Below, one piece after another: positions 1-7,395 of a stretch of DNA of 19,411 bases (positions are counted from its first letter, which is position 1; the number at the start of each line of letters is the position of its first letter). Under the pieces are notes generated by a model that had not been told where the DNA came from, ran no database searches, and saw nothing but the letters and a program-made list of their open reading frames with translations. Origin of the DNA: Actinomycetota bacterium (lineage in GTDB: Bacteria; Actinomycetota; Thermoleophilia; Solirubrobacterales; Solirubrobacteraceae); contig CAJCIJ010000005.1 in NCBI GenBank assembly GCA_903970315.1, positions 1 to 19,411 on the forward strand, given 5' to 3'. A program made the translations under genes and the position numbers.

Positions 1-1698
1 CCGGAGTCGGCACCCGTCTACGCAACCGCCGACGTACGTCCCACGGGCGCAATGAAGGGCTACGCCGAAGCCGATGGGCAGGCGCTTGCCCACGAAGCCA
101 AGCCTTTCGCCGGGCTGCTGGAAACCCTGAGCCTGGGCGGGCCGTCCTCGGCGGTCACCCCGGCTGAGGTCAAGCCGTGGCTGGGGGAAGACGCCGGCCT
201 GTTCCTGACCCACATCGTGCTGCCCGCCGTGCAACCTCCGAACACGCTGTCGGGGCTGTTGGAATACGCGCTTTCGGGGCGCCTGCTGGAAACGGTCAAA
301 CCGGTCCTGTCATCCACTGGAACCGGCGCGTCAAAGCTGTATGACCAAAGTCAGGGAGCGGTGGTCGCCGACTGCACCGACGTGCCGGCCGCCCAGGCCT
401 TCCTGAAGGCCGAGGCCGCACGAGCAGGTGCCCGTACCGCGACCTACAAAGGCGTGTCCTACTGGTTGGTCCCCGCGGGAAGGGCCGCGGCGCTCGTGGA
501 CTCCTTCGTCGTCGTGGGCAGCCAACAAGCGCTGTTGGAAGTGATCGACACCGCACACGGTGGCGCCACCGTCGAGCAGGCGCAGGGCTATGCGAGCTTG
601 AGCTCCAACGCCGCTCCCGGTGCGCTGGCGCACGCGTACATCGACTCCCCGCGCCTGGCCGCAGCCCTTGCGCGACAGTCCGGCGCCGCCGGCGGCGCCT
701 CAGGGCGGGCGGGGGCCGCGCAGTTGGGCCGGCTGATGCGCACGCTCGATCCGTCGCCCCGGACCGACCTCTACCTGTCGCTCACCGCCGGAGTCCACCA
801 GGTAAGGCTTGACATCGACTCGAGCCCAGGCGGCACCACCCAGCCTCCGACAGCCAGCGGCAGCGAACAGGCCGGGACCGCCGCGCAGCTGTTTGAGGGG
901 CTGCCGGAAGGATCGACGGTCTCGGTTGGCACCCAGGACTTCGGCGATTCGGCCGCCCAGGCCGTGTCGTTGCTGCCCGCCCTCAGCGGCAGCCGTACCG
1001 GCGCCGGCGGCGCACTGTCGTCGCTTCTCGGCGGAGGCAACCTCGGCGCGCTGGCTCCGACGGTCGTACCGTCGCTTGAACGGATCATCGGCGTGCTCTC
1101 GGCGCGGCGCGGCAAGCTCAAGCACGGGGCCCTGGGCACGCTGGGGCCAGGGGCGCTGTTCATAAGCGGTACAAGCCTGCCCGAATTCGACGCGGGCCTG
1201 GTGATCGTGCCCGACAGCCCGACCACGGCGACCGCCGAGATCGCCCGGATGCGCGCGCTTCTGGCGGGCTCCGGGGTTCAGGTGTCGCCGACGACGCTGC
1301 CCGACACCGAAGCGGCGGTCTCGGTCACAGTGCCGGGGCTGCCGCTGCCCGTGGTCGTGGCTGCCGCGCAGGGAAAGCTCGTGGTGGCTCTCGGGCTGTC
1401 GGCGTTCCAGGACGCACTGGCGCCCTCGGCCACGCTTGGCGGATCGCCGGCCTACCAGACCGCGGTGGCGGCGCTCGGGGAAGGGATGAGGCCCCGCCTG
1501 CTGGTGAACTTCCCGGCATTGCTGGCGCTCACGCGCGCCCTGGGACTCAGCGGCAGCCCCACGATCACAAAACTTACGCGGTACCTGCAGGGACTGGGCA
1601 CGCTGACGGTGGGATCGAAGTCGCTGGGAGCCATCACGCGCACGCGCGTGCTGCTGACGCTGCCCCCGACCCCTGTGCCGGCCGGCCCCGGGCCCTAA
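1..1698 (+). CDS. DUF3352-like exported protein, 5' end missing
   Basis: The reading frame is open from base 1 and the codons before the ATG at 52 read PESAPVYATADVRPTGAMKG. This resembles the start of the DUF3352 domain (a 'P..APVYAEADVRP' opening), so the ATG at 52 is internal and the gene begins outside the window. At least 565 residues are present, ending in TAA at 1696-1698. The protein is rich in Ala, Gly, Leu, Ser and Thr, with few cysteines and long low-complexity Gly/Ala stretches around window residues 245-260 and 330-345. No catalytic motif was seen. Family members usually carry an N-terminal membrane anchor or signal sequence and have no established function; that part lies upstream here. 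The family call rests on style and the opening motif and is moderately sure. The next gene on this strand is 202 bases away, so an operon link is not evident. Confidence 0.7.
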   Translation, partial: PESAPVYATADVRPTGAMKGYAEADGQALAHEAKPFAGLLETLSLGGPSSAVTPAEVKPWLGEDAGLFLTHIVLPAVQPPNTLSGLLEYALSGRLLETVKPVLSSTGTGASKLYDQSQGAVVADCTDVPAAQAFLKAEAARAGARTATYKGVSYWLVPAGRAAALVDSFVVVGSQQALLEVIDTAHGGATVEQAQGYASLSSNAAPGALAHAYIDSPRLAAALARQSGAAGGASGRAGAAQLGRLMRTLDPSPRTDLYLSLTAGVHQVRLDIDSSPGGTTQPPTASGSEQAGTAAQLFEGLPEGSTVSVGTQDFGDSAAQAVSLLPALSGSRTGAGGALSSLLGGGNLGALAPTVVPSLERIIGVLSARRGKLKHGALGTLGPGALFISGTSLPEFDAGLVIVPDSPTTATAEIARMRALLAGSGVQVSPTTLPDTEAAVSVTVPGLPLPVVVAAAQGKLVVALGLSAFQDALAPSATLGGSPAYQTAVAALGEGMRPRLLVNFPALLALTRALGLSGSPTITKLTRYLQGLGTLTVGSKSLGAITRTRVLLTLPPTPVPAGPGP

Positions 1699-1732
1699 CG
1701 GGATCTGAGTCGGTCCAGCCGTCCTACCGTCG

Positions 1733-1765
1733 CGAGCCGGCGCCGTCGCGCGATCGAGCCGGCGC
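1733..1765. repeat. Short direct repeat in the 1699-1900 intergenic gap
   Basis: CGAGCCGGCGC occurs at 1733-1743 and again at 1755-1765, 22 bases apart, just downstream of the DUF3352-like gene. No T-rich tract follows, so it does not look like a classical terminator. In a genome this rich in GC such a repeat may be chance. No RNA gene or clear promoter was seen in the rest of the gap. Confidence 0.25.
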
Positions 1766-1900
1766 GCTGGACCCTGCAACATCGCATGCACGACGAGCCG
1801 CGGGCAGGATTAAGACTTACGATGGCGACGGCCGGGTTTCCTGTGGCCGCCACGGACGGCAGAGCCCCGATCAACCACTCAGTGCATCCCTGAAACAGCC

Positions 1901-2362
1901 ATGCAGACTGCGCGTCGCGGAAATTACAACTCTGGTCAGGACTTCGTTCTGGAGTACGGGCCGCTGCGATTTACGTTCAACGAGGATGACTTCGCCGAGC
2001 GCTGTGAGCAGGCTGCGATGAAGCTGGGGTTCGTGCGCCACCGCCTGGCCGACGACGAGCTCGAGGACCTGGTGAACCTCGCGGTCAACGGCACCGTGCC
2101 CGATCCGGCATCAACCCTGGGGGAGCACGTCAACGTCTGCTGGCCGGAGCTGGTCGGTCCAGCCGAGCGCTCGCTGGTGCACTGGCTGCGGCGACTGGTC
2201 TTCCGTGGCGCCTGGCTTGACCAGCGTGTCCTGGAGGGCGAGCTGACGGTGGTCTTCGCGGCAGTCGACGGGGCCTTCCGTTACATCCAGCCCGACCGAC
2301 CCGACGAACCGATCGAACTGTCGCCCGAGCCCTCCTGGGGCCGAGTCGCATACAGCGGCTAG
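1901..2362 (+). CDS. Unrecognised small acidic protein (153 aa)
   Basis: I do not recognise a family. The protein has no signal peptide and no membrane segment, so it is probably cytoplasmic. It opens with a basic tail (MQTARRG) followed by an acidic body: NEDDFAE near residue 28, DDELEDL near 52 and PDRPDEPIEL near 130. It also contains the aromatic stretches VNVCWPELVG and SLVHWLRRLVFRGAW. ATG 1901 is the first ATG after the in-frame stop at 1811-1813, and no strong Shine-Dalgarno sequence precedes it. The stop at 2360-2362 lies one base from the stop codon of the convergent Rho-like gene, leaving no room for a separate terminator. The balanced composition and lack of low-complexity runs argue for a real gene. 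Function is unknown. Confidence 0.6.
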   Translation: MQTARRGNYNSGQDFVLEYGPLRFTFNEDDFAERCEQAAMKLGFVRHRLADDELEDLVNLAVNGTVPDPASTLGEHVNVCWPELVGPAERSLVHWLRRLVFRGAWLDQRVLEGELTVVFAAVDGAFRYIQPDRPDEPIELSPEPSWGRVAYSG

Positions 2363-2363
2363 C

Positions 2364-3716
2364 TCAGCTACGCCCGAACGGCCACCAGCGGCGTGTCGAC
2401 GGCGCCTGGCTAGCGTGCGCGCGTGCGATCGCGCGTGCGCCGTCCTCGCCCACGAGCAACTCTGGGCGCAGCGTGCCACAGGCCATCACATCCAGCGCCG
2501 GGAACTGGCCGCTTGCGGCCTTGCCCACATCCAGCGCGATCACGGTGGTCTCGCCGCCGAAGGGACGCAGAGCGGTCCCGATCACCGTCACCGAGCCCGA
2601 CCCCGAGCGCGCTCCCGGGGCGGCCGCTGTGTGTGCGCTGGCGAGCGCCTTGCGCGCAACGTCGCCAGGGGGTCCGTCAAGGGTGTCGATGAACAACACG
2701 GCGTGCCTGCCGCGCGCTGCATCTCGCTCGGCGGCCTCCAGCGCCTGTTGAACCGCTTGCCCCTGAGACTCGGCCGAAGCGGCAAAGCTCACAGCGCCGA
2801 CCGGTTTGACGGGGCCCGACTGCCATTCGGCGATCTCCTCTGGGCGGACACCGACGAGTGCCAGCGACACCCCAAGCTCGCCTCGGTTCGCGACCGCCGC
2901 AAGCATGCGGCGCAGAAGCTCGGTCTTGCCGGTCCGCGAGGCACCCACGATCACCGCGCGTGAGCCCAGGCCAAGCGGCGCAAGCGCTTCCACGGCGGCA
3001 ACCATGGGATCTGCGGCGCCGAGAGCCAGCGGCTGAGTCGGAAAGGCAGGCGCCGGCGTGACGGCCTTCTGGTCGTCCTTGGGCGCGGACGACCGCGTGC
3101 CACGACGTGCGGACCTCTGGGACGGTCGATCTGCCGTCTCTGCGGGCCCGCGATTGTCGGCCGATTCGCCGTTGACGGTCTCGATGCGCGCAAGCGACGG
3201 GTGGCGCTCGGACCGGCGCGGCCTTCGCACGGGCCCGGTGACCTTGTCGCCGGACACCAGTTCACAGCGCTTGACCTGGGCGGGTGCGATGTAGACGTCG
3301 TCGTCGGAGGGACCCGGCGGATGAAGGCGCAAAAAGGCCGACCCGTTGTCGCGGACCTCGATCACGCCCTCAACGACCCGCCCCGGGCTCTCGGCGTCAC
3401 CGCTGGGCGCCGAAGCGGCACGCTCAGGGTCAGAGACTCGGCGGCTGGCCGGCCGCCGCTCGCCGGCGTCGCGATCGTCGCGGCTTCGGCGACGCGCCGG
3501 TGCCGAGCCGGGCTCCCGGCGCGATCGCGACGCACGCGGCTTCGGTTGCGCAACCGCGGGCTCGGGCTCACTCAGACCCGGATCCTCACCGAGAATCGCG
3601 GCGATCAGCTGCTCTCGGCGCAGCCGTCGGAATCCGTCCACGCCGAGCTCGTTGGCGATCGTGTGCAGGTCCGCCAGAGGGCTTGCCTCAAGCTCTATGC
3701 GATCGAGTACCGGCAT
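2364..3716 (-). CDS. Divergent Rho-type termination factor paralogue, probably hydrolysis-defective
   Basis: All three Rho parts are visible in 450 residues. A Rho_N helical domain spans about 8-45, followed by a basic, disordered linker at about 55-110. A cold-shock-like RNA-binding fold lies at about 113-182 (VEGVIEVRDNGSAFLRL, DDVYIAPAQVKR, LVSGDKVTGPVR). A RecA-like core spans about 228-435. The P-loop GASRTGKT (258-265) and a Walker B-like LFIDTLDG are kept. Compared from memory with E. coli Rho, DERPEEV has become GVRPEEI (catalytic Glu211 lost), DSITR has become DTLDG (Arg269 lost), the Q-loop is deleted, the R-loop is replaced, and GTRKEELL has become GTLRPELL (Arg366 finger lost). 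It may therefore bind RNA and nucleotide without translocating. It begins 48 bases after glpD on the same strand, with a strong ribosome-binding site. Whether a canonical Rho exists elsewhere in the genome cannot be seen here. Confidence 0.8.
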   Translation of the reverse strand: MPVLDRIELEASPLADLHTIANELGVDGFRRLRREQLIAAILGEDPGLSEPEPAVAQPKPRASRSRREPGSAPARRRSRDDRDAGERRPASRRVSDPERAASAPSGDAESPGRVVEGVIEVRDNGSAFLRLHPPGPSDDDVYIAPAQVKRCELVSGDKVTGPVRRPRRSERHPSLARIETVNGESADNRGPAETADRPSQRSARRGTRSSAPKDDQKAVTPAPAFPTQPLALGAADPMVAAVEALAPLGLGSRAVIVGASRTGKTELLRRMLAAVANRGELGVSLALVGVRPEEIAEWQSGPVKPVGAVSFAASAESQGQAVQQALEAAERDAARGRHAVLFIDTLDGPPGDVARKALASAHTAAAPGARSGSGSVTVIGTALRPFGGETTVIALDVGKAASGQFPALDVMACGTLRPELLVGEDGARAIARAHASQAPSTRRWWPFGRS

Positions 3717-3723
3717 GTGCGTG

Positions 3724-3732
3724 CTTCCTTCT
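3724..3732 (-). promoter_or_regulatory. Strong Shine-Dalgarno for the Rho-like gene
   Basis: The minus strand reads AGAAGGAAG, 7 bases upstream of the ATG at 3716-3714. It fixes the start of the Rho-like gene and is one of the few clear ribosome-binding sites in the window. Confidence 0.75.
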
Positions 3733-3764
3733 GTCGAGTGAACGGGAATCCCTGCCTGGGTGGG

Positions 3765-5498
3765 TCACGCCGATGCTATAGGGCCCTCGGCGTCGGACTC
3801 CGCGCCGAAGGCCTCCGTCTGATGCGCAGCGCGCGCGCGGTTCCAGCCCAGCTCGGTCGCGAGCACCTCGGCGACGCGCCCGATCGGTGTCGGCTGTCCA
3901 CCGCCGGCCGCACCGTCATCGGCGGGGTCCTGCGGTGGCGCCGGCACGGCGTCTGGCAGCGCCAGGCGACGGGCGGCCAGAAGCGCCAGGCGTGTGCGGC
4001 GGGCCAGCACGTCGGCGATCGTCGTGGCCTGCTCGTGGCGAGCGGCGAACAGAACCTCGGCGAGAACATCGGGCTCGCCGGCCACGATCGGCGCTGCGAG
4101 CTCCGGGCGCTCGGCGGCCAGCGCCAGCACGTCTGCGGCTCGGTGTCCGTAACGCGCGGCCAGCGCAGCGTAGGCCGTCTCGGCGAGGCCGGCGACACGT
4201 GGAAGCGCCTGCGGGTCGACCGCTTCACCAAGCGGGATCTCGTGCGTGCGGCAGGGGGCCTGGCGCGCTTCGCGTTCCACGAGCCGATCGACGGTCATCT
4301 TGGCCATGCGTCGCCACGTGGTCAGCTTCCCGCCCGTGATCGTGACCATCCCGCTGGAGGTCTCGTACAGCTCGGCCTTGCGGGAGATGTCAACCGACTT
4401 GCGGCTGTCGCCGGTGGAGATCAGGGGACGTACACCGGCGAAGGCGCCGTCGAGATCGGATGGCTCCAGCGACGTGCCGAAGAACTCGTTGACGGCAGCG
4501 AGCAGGTACTCGATGTCCGAAGCCGCAGGAGCCACATGGTCCAGGGAGCCCTCGTAGTCGTTGTCGGTAGTGCCCACAAGCGTGTGGCCCAGCCACGGCA
4601 ACGCGAAGATCGTGCGCTCGCCGGCCGCCGGCACGATCGCGCCGCCGACCATCGGCAGCAGGTCGTGCGCGACGATGATGTGTGTGCCGCGACTGGGGCG
4701 GATACGCGGGACTTCGGCCTCGGCAAAAAGCTCCTCGGGCCGCAGCTCATCGGCCCACACACCGGTGGCGTTGACGACGTTCGATGCCCGCAACTCGATC
4801 TCGCGGCCGCTCTCCAGATCACGGGCCACGACGCCATACGCCCGCCCGTTTCGCTCAAGCAGCGAGGTCGCAGCCACGCGGTTGGCAAAGACCGCACCGA
4901 ACCGCTCGGCCTCAGCGAGCACCGTCAAGACCAGCCTCACGTCATCGGTCTGGCAGTCATAGAACAGATAACCACCCGTGGGATGGCGTTCGGTCAGCGC
5001 GGGCACAACCTCGCATACCTCCTCGCCGGAGATCATGCGGTGGCGCGCCGGGCTCCAGAACTCCTCGGGCTCGCGCTCGGCGCCGGACTCGGTCCCGCGC
5101 CGTCCTCGCGGGCGGCCGCGCTGGACGGACATAACGTCGTAGAGGTTCAAGCCGACGCCGGTGATGCGGTCGGGGCGCTCGCCGTCAAACGCCGCGACCA
5201 CCAGCGGCAGCGGCAACACCAGGTGCGGCGCAAGCCTGACCATCAGGCTGCGCTCAAGCAGCGCCTCGCGGACCAGGCCGAGATCGAAGTTCTGCAGATA
5301 GCGAAGGCCCCCGTGTACGAGCTTTGAGGACCGGCTGGAGGTGCCCGAGGCGAAATCAGCGCGCTCGATCAGCGCCACGCTGTATCCGCGCGTGGCGGCG
5401 TCGAAGGCGACACCGGCACCTGTGATGCCGCCGCCGACCACGACCAGATCAAACTCATCATCGGCGAACGCCGCGACGGCTGCGCTGCGCTGCATCAC
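3765..5498 (-). CDS. glpD: Aerobic glycerol-3-phosphate dehydrogenase
   Basis: This FAD-dependent enzyme oxidises sn-glycerol 3-phosphate to dihydroxyacetone phosphate and passes electrons to membrane quinones. The N-terminal FAD-binding Rossmann motif VVVGGGITGAG sits at about 19-29. The GlpD signature follows at about 51-68 (SGTSSRSSKLVHGGLRYL), the FAD/substrate motif ITGGKLTTWRRMA at 387-399, and a C-terminal DAO_C helical domain after about 410. At 577 residues it is longer than E. coli GlpD (about 500), owing to an Arg/Glu-rich insert near 127-147 and a Pro/Asp/Gly-rich insert near 518-537. The frame opens with GTG at 5498 immediately followed by ATG at 5495; either could be the start. 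The Rho-like gene follows after 48 bases and may be cotranscribed. No glycerol kinase or facilitator gene is adjacent. Confidence 0.95.
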   Translation of the reverse strand: MMQRSAAVAAFADDEFDLVVVGGGITGAGVAFDAATRGYSVALIERADFASGTSSRSSKLVHGGLRYLQNFDLGLVREALLERSLMVRLAPHLVLPLPLVVAAFDGERPDRITGVGLNLYDVMSVQRGRPRGRRGTESGAEREPEEFWSPARHRMISGEEVCEVVPALTERHPTGGYLFYDCQTDDVRLVLTVLAEAERFGAVFANRVAATSLLERNGRAYGVVARDLESGREIELRASNVVNATGVWADELRPEELFAEAEVPRIRPSRGTHIIVAHDLLPMVGGAIVPAAGERTIFALPWLGHTLVGTTDNDYEGSLDHVAPAASDIEYLLAAVNEFFGTSLEPSDLDGAFAGVRPLISTGDSRKSVDISRKAELYETSSGMVTITGGKLTTWRRMAKMTVDRLVEREARQAPCRTHEIPLGEAVDPQALPRVAGLAETAYAALAARYGHRAADVLALAAERPELAAPIVAGEPDVLAEVLFAARHEQATTIADVLARRTRLALLAARRLALPDAVPAPPQDPADDGAAGGGQPTPIGRVAEVLATELGWNRARAAHQTEAFGAESDAEGPIASA

Positions 5499-5558
5499 CC
5501 GATCAAGTGTTGCAGAGCGCCGGCGCGCGCAAACCCCGCTGCGGCCGGATTGCCACCC

Positions 5559-5572
5559 CCGGCGCGAGCCGG
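5559..5572 (-). other. Small GC hairpin between pntB and glpD
   Basis: CCGGC (5559-5563), loop GCGA, GCCGG (5568-5572) forms a 5-bp stem just past the pntB stop. No U-tract follows, so a terminator role is only a possibility and chance is quite likely at this GC content. Confidence 0.2.
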
Positions 5573-5590
5573 CGGGCGGGCACGAACGCC

Positions 5591-7072
5591 CTAGATCGAC
5601 CCCAGCTCGCTGACGATGTCAGCGACCGCCGATTTGGCGTCGCCGAAGAGCATCGCGGTCTTGGGGTCGTAGTAGAGCTCGTTTTCGATTCCGGCAAAGC
5701 CGGGGTTCATCGACCGCTTGATCACGATCACAGACTTGGAGTCGGCAACCTCGAGAATCGGCATGCCATAGATCGGCGAGCTGGGCGTGTTCTTGGCGGC
5801 AGGGTTGGTGACGTCGTTGGCGCCGATCACCAGCGAGACATCGGTGCGCTGGAACTCGGGGTTGATGTCGTCCATCTCTTTGAGCTGGTCATACGGCACG
5901 TCGGCCTCGGCCAGCAGCACGTTCATGTGCCCCGGCATCCGCCCCGCGACGGGATGGATCGCGTAGGACACCTCGATGCCACGTTTTTCGAGTTCCTTGG
6001 CCAGCTCGCGCACGGCGTGCTGGGCCTGGGCCACGGCCATCCCGTAGCCCGGGACGACCACCACGTGACTGGCGTAGGCGAGCTGGATTGCGGCGTCGGC
6101 GGCTCCAATCGAGTGCACCGTCCCGGCGTGCTCGCCGGCGCCCTCGGCCCCCTCGACGGCACCACCGCCGCCGAAGCCACCGGCCACGATCGCCGGGATC
6201 GAGCGGTTCATGGCGTCGGCCATGAGCTTGGTCAGGATCGACCCGGAGGCGCCCACCATCATCCCGAAGACGATCAGCGCGGGGTTGTTCAGCGCCACCC
6301 CCGTGGCCGCCGCCGAGATTCCCGTGAACGCGTTCAGGAGCGAGATCACCACGGGCATGTCGGCACCGCCAATGGGCAGCACGACCGCGTTGCCCAGCAG
6401 CGCCGCCGCGAGCAGCATGCCGATGAACAGCAGTTCGGAGTGCACGCCGGCGACGAGCGCGACCCCGGCGGCCAGGGCTAGAAGCGCCAGCAGGCCGTTG
6501 AGCGCCTGCTGACCGGAGCCCAGGGTGATCGGGCGTCCGGGCAGGATTTCCTGCAACTTGGCAAAGGCGATGTTCGAGCCCCAGAAGGAGACCGATCCCA
6601 CAATCGCGGCGGCGACCGAGAAGATCGCGACGTAGGTGGGCACGGCGGGAGTCGTGTACGTCGCAAACCCTTCGCCGGCGGCAGCAGTCGCGATGTGCGA
6701 GCCGTACGTGGACCCGTAGTGGCGGAACTCGACCCAGGAGATGATCGCCACCGCCCCGCCGCCGACGCCGTTGAAGAGCGCCACCATCTGGGGCATCGCG
6801 GTCATCTTGACCCGGCGCGCAGCCGGGATGCCCACGGCTGTGCCGATGACCACGCCGAGGGCGATCAGGCCCCAGCGGCCCTCGTGGGGCGAGAGCAGGG
6901 TGGCGATGACCGCGATCGCCATCCCCACGCCGGCCAAGCGGTTGCCACGGACCGCGCTCTTGGGACCGGCCAGGCCGCGGAGACCCAACACCATGAGCGT
7001 GAACGCCGCGATGTAGAGGACATAGATGAAGCTTTCGCTCTGCAGGAAGATCGTGGCCGGAAACGCACTCAT
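5591..7072 (-). CDS. pntB: NAD(P) transhydrogenase beta subunit
   Basis: This subunit supplies most of the membrane domain II and the NADP(H)-binding domain III of proton-translocating transhydrogenase, which drives NADPH formation from NADH with the proton gradient. Its 493 residues begin with about nine hydrophobic helices (residues 15-295), including the conserved MPQMVALFNGVGGG at about 93-106 and GSVSFWGSNIAFAKLQ at about 159-173. A Gly-rich linker near 298-317 leads to domain III, with VPGYGMAVAQAQHAVREL (340-357), HPVAGRMPGHMNVLLAEA (373-390), GANDVTNPAA (417-426) and KRSMNPGFAGIENELYY (452-468). These carry the NADP-binding loops. The ATG overlaps the pntAB stop as ATGA, so translation is probably coupled. 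The sequence is complete and ordinary for the family. Confidence 0.97.
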   Translation of the reverse strand: MSAFPATIFLQSESFIYVLYIAAFTLMVLGLRGLAGPKSAVRGNRLAGVGMAIAVIATLLSPHEGRWGLIALGVVIGTAVGIPAARRVKMTAMPQMVALFNGVGGGAVAIISWVEFRHYGSTYGSHIATAAAGEGFATYTTPAVPTYVAIFSVAAAIVGSVSFWGSNIAFAKLQEILPGRPITLGSGQQALNGLLALLALAAGVALVAGVHSELLFIGMLLAAALLGNAVVLPIGGADMPVVISLLNAFTGISAAATGVALNNPALIVFGMMVGASGSILTKLMADAMNRSIPAIVAGGFGGGGAVEGAEGAGEHAGTVHSIGAADAAIQLAYASHVVVVPGYGMAVAQAQHAVRELAKELEKRGIEVSYAIHPVAGRMPGHMNVLLAEADVPYDQLKEMDDINPEFQRTDVSLVIGANDVTNPAAKNTPSSPIYGMPILEVADSKSVIVIKRSMNPGFAGIENELYYDPKTAMLFGDAKSAVADIVSELGSI

Positions 7073-7395
7073 GAGCCGTCTCCACCGTCGTCCTTGGGCT
7101 TGGGCGGCTTGCGCTTGAACATCTCAAGCATCCGGTCGGTCACCAGAAAGCCGCCGATCACATTGATCGTGCCGAAGGCCACCGCGATCACGAGCAAGAT
7201 GTCGCTGAAGACCGACAGTCCTTCCAACCCCAACAGGATCAGGCCGCCGAGAACCACGATCCCGTGGATGGCGTTGGTTCCCGACATCAGCGGCGTGTGC
7301 AGCGTGTTCGGAATCCGCGAGATCACGATGAAGCCGACAAAGCCCGCGAGCACGAGGATCGCGAGGTTGGTCGTGAGCGTGCTCGCGAGGATCAT
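7069..7395 (-). CDS. pntAB: NAD(P) transhydrogenase alpha subunit part 2
   Basis: This small subunit of 108 residues provides the remaining transmembrane helices of domain II. Three hydrophobic segments are visible: about 4-25 (LTTNLAILVLAGFVGFIVI), 44-60 (HGIVVLGGLILLGLEGL) and 62-85 (VFSDILLVIAVAFGTINVIGG). Between the first two lies the conserved motif SRIPNTLHTPLMSGTNAIHG, and the C-terminal tail is charged (KRKPPKPKDDGGDGS). PntA is split into two proteins here, as in Rhodospirillum and many actinobacteria. The gene overlaps both neighbours by four bases (ATGA at 7392-7395 and at 7069-7072), so all three subunits should be made together. Confidence 0.96.
   Translation of the reverse strand: MILASTLTTNLAILVLAGFVGFIVISRIPNTLHTPLMSGTNAIHGIVVLGGLILLGLEGLSVFSDILLVIAVAFGTINVIGGFLVTDRMLEMFKRKPPKPKDDGGDGS

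Noticed and set aside
1699..1900. Possible tRNA or small RNA in the gap after the DUF3352-like gene
   Set aside because: No cloverleaf or TTCGA-type T-loop was found; only a short direct repeat and a weak TACGAT box without a matching -35.
3201..5327. Open frame of 708 codons on the plus strand opposite glpD and the Rho-like gene
   Set aside because: It is antisense to two genes with clear family motifs, is Arg/Gly/His-rich with no recognisable domain, and spans the junction of both genes. High-GC DNA routinely gives such shadow frames.
5889..7127. Open frame of 412 codons on the minus strand overlapping pntB and pntAB in another frame
   Set aside because: Extremely Arg/Gly/His-rich low-complexity translation; the pnt frames carry all conserved motifs.
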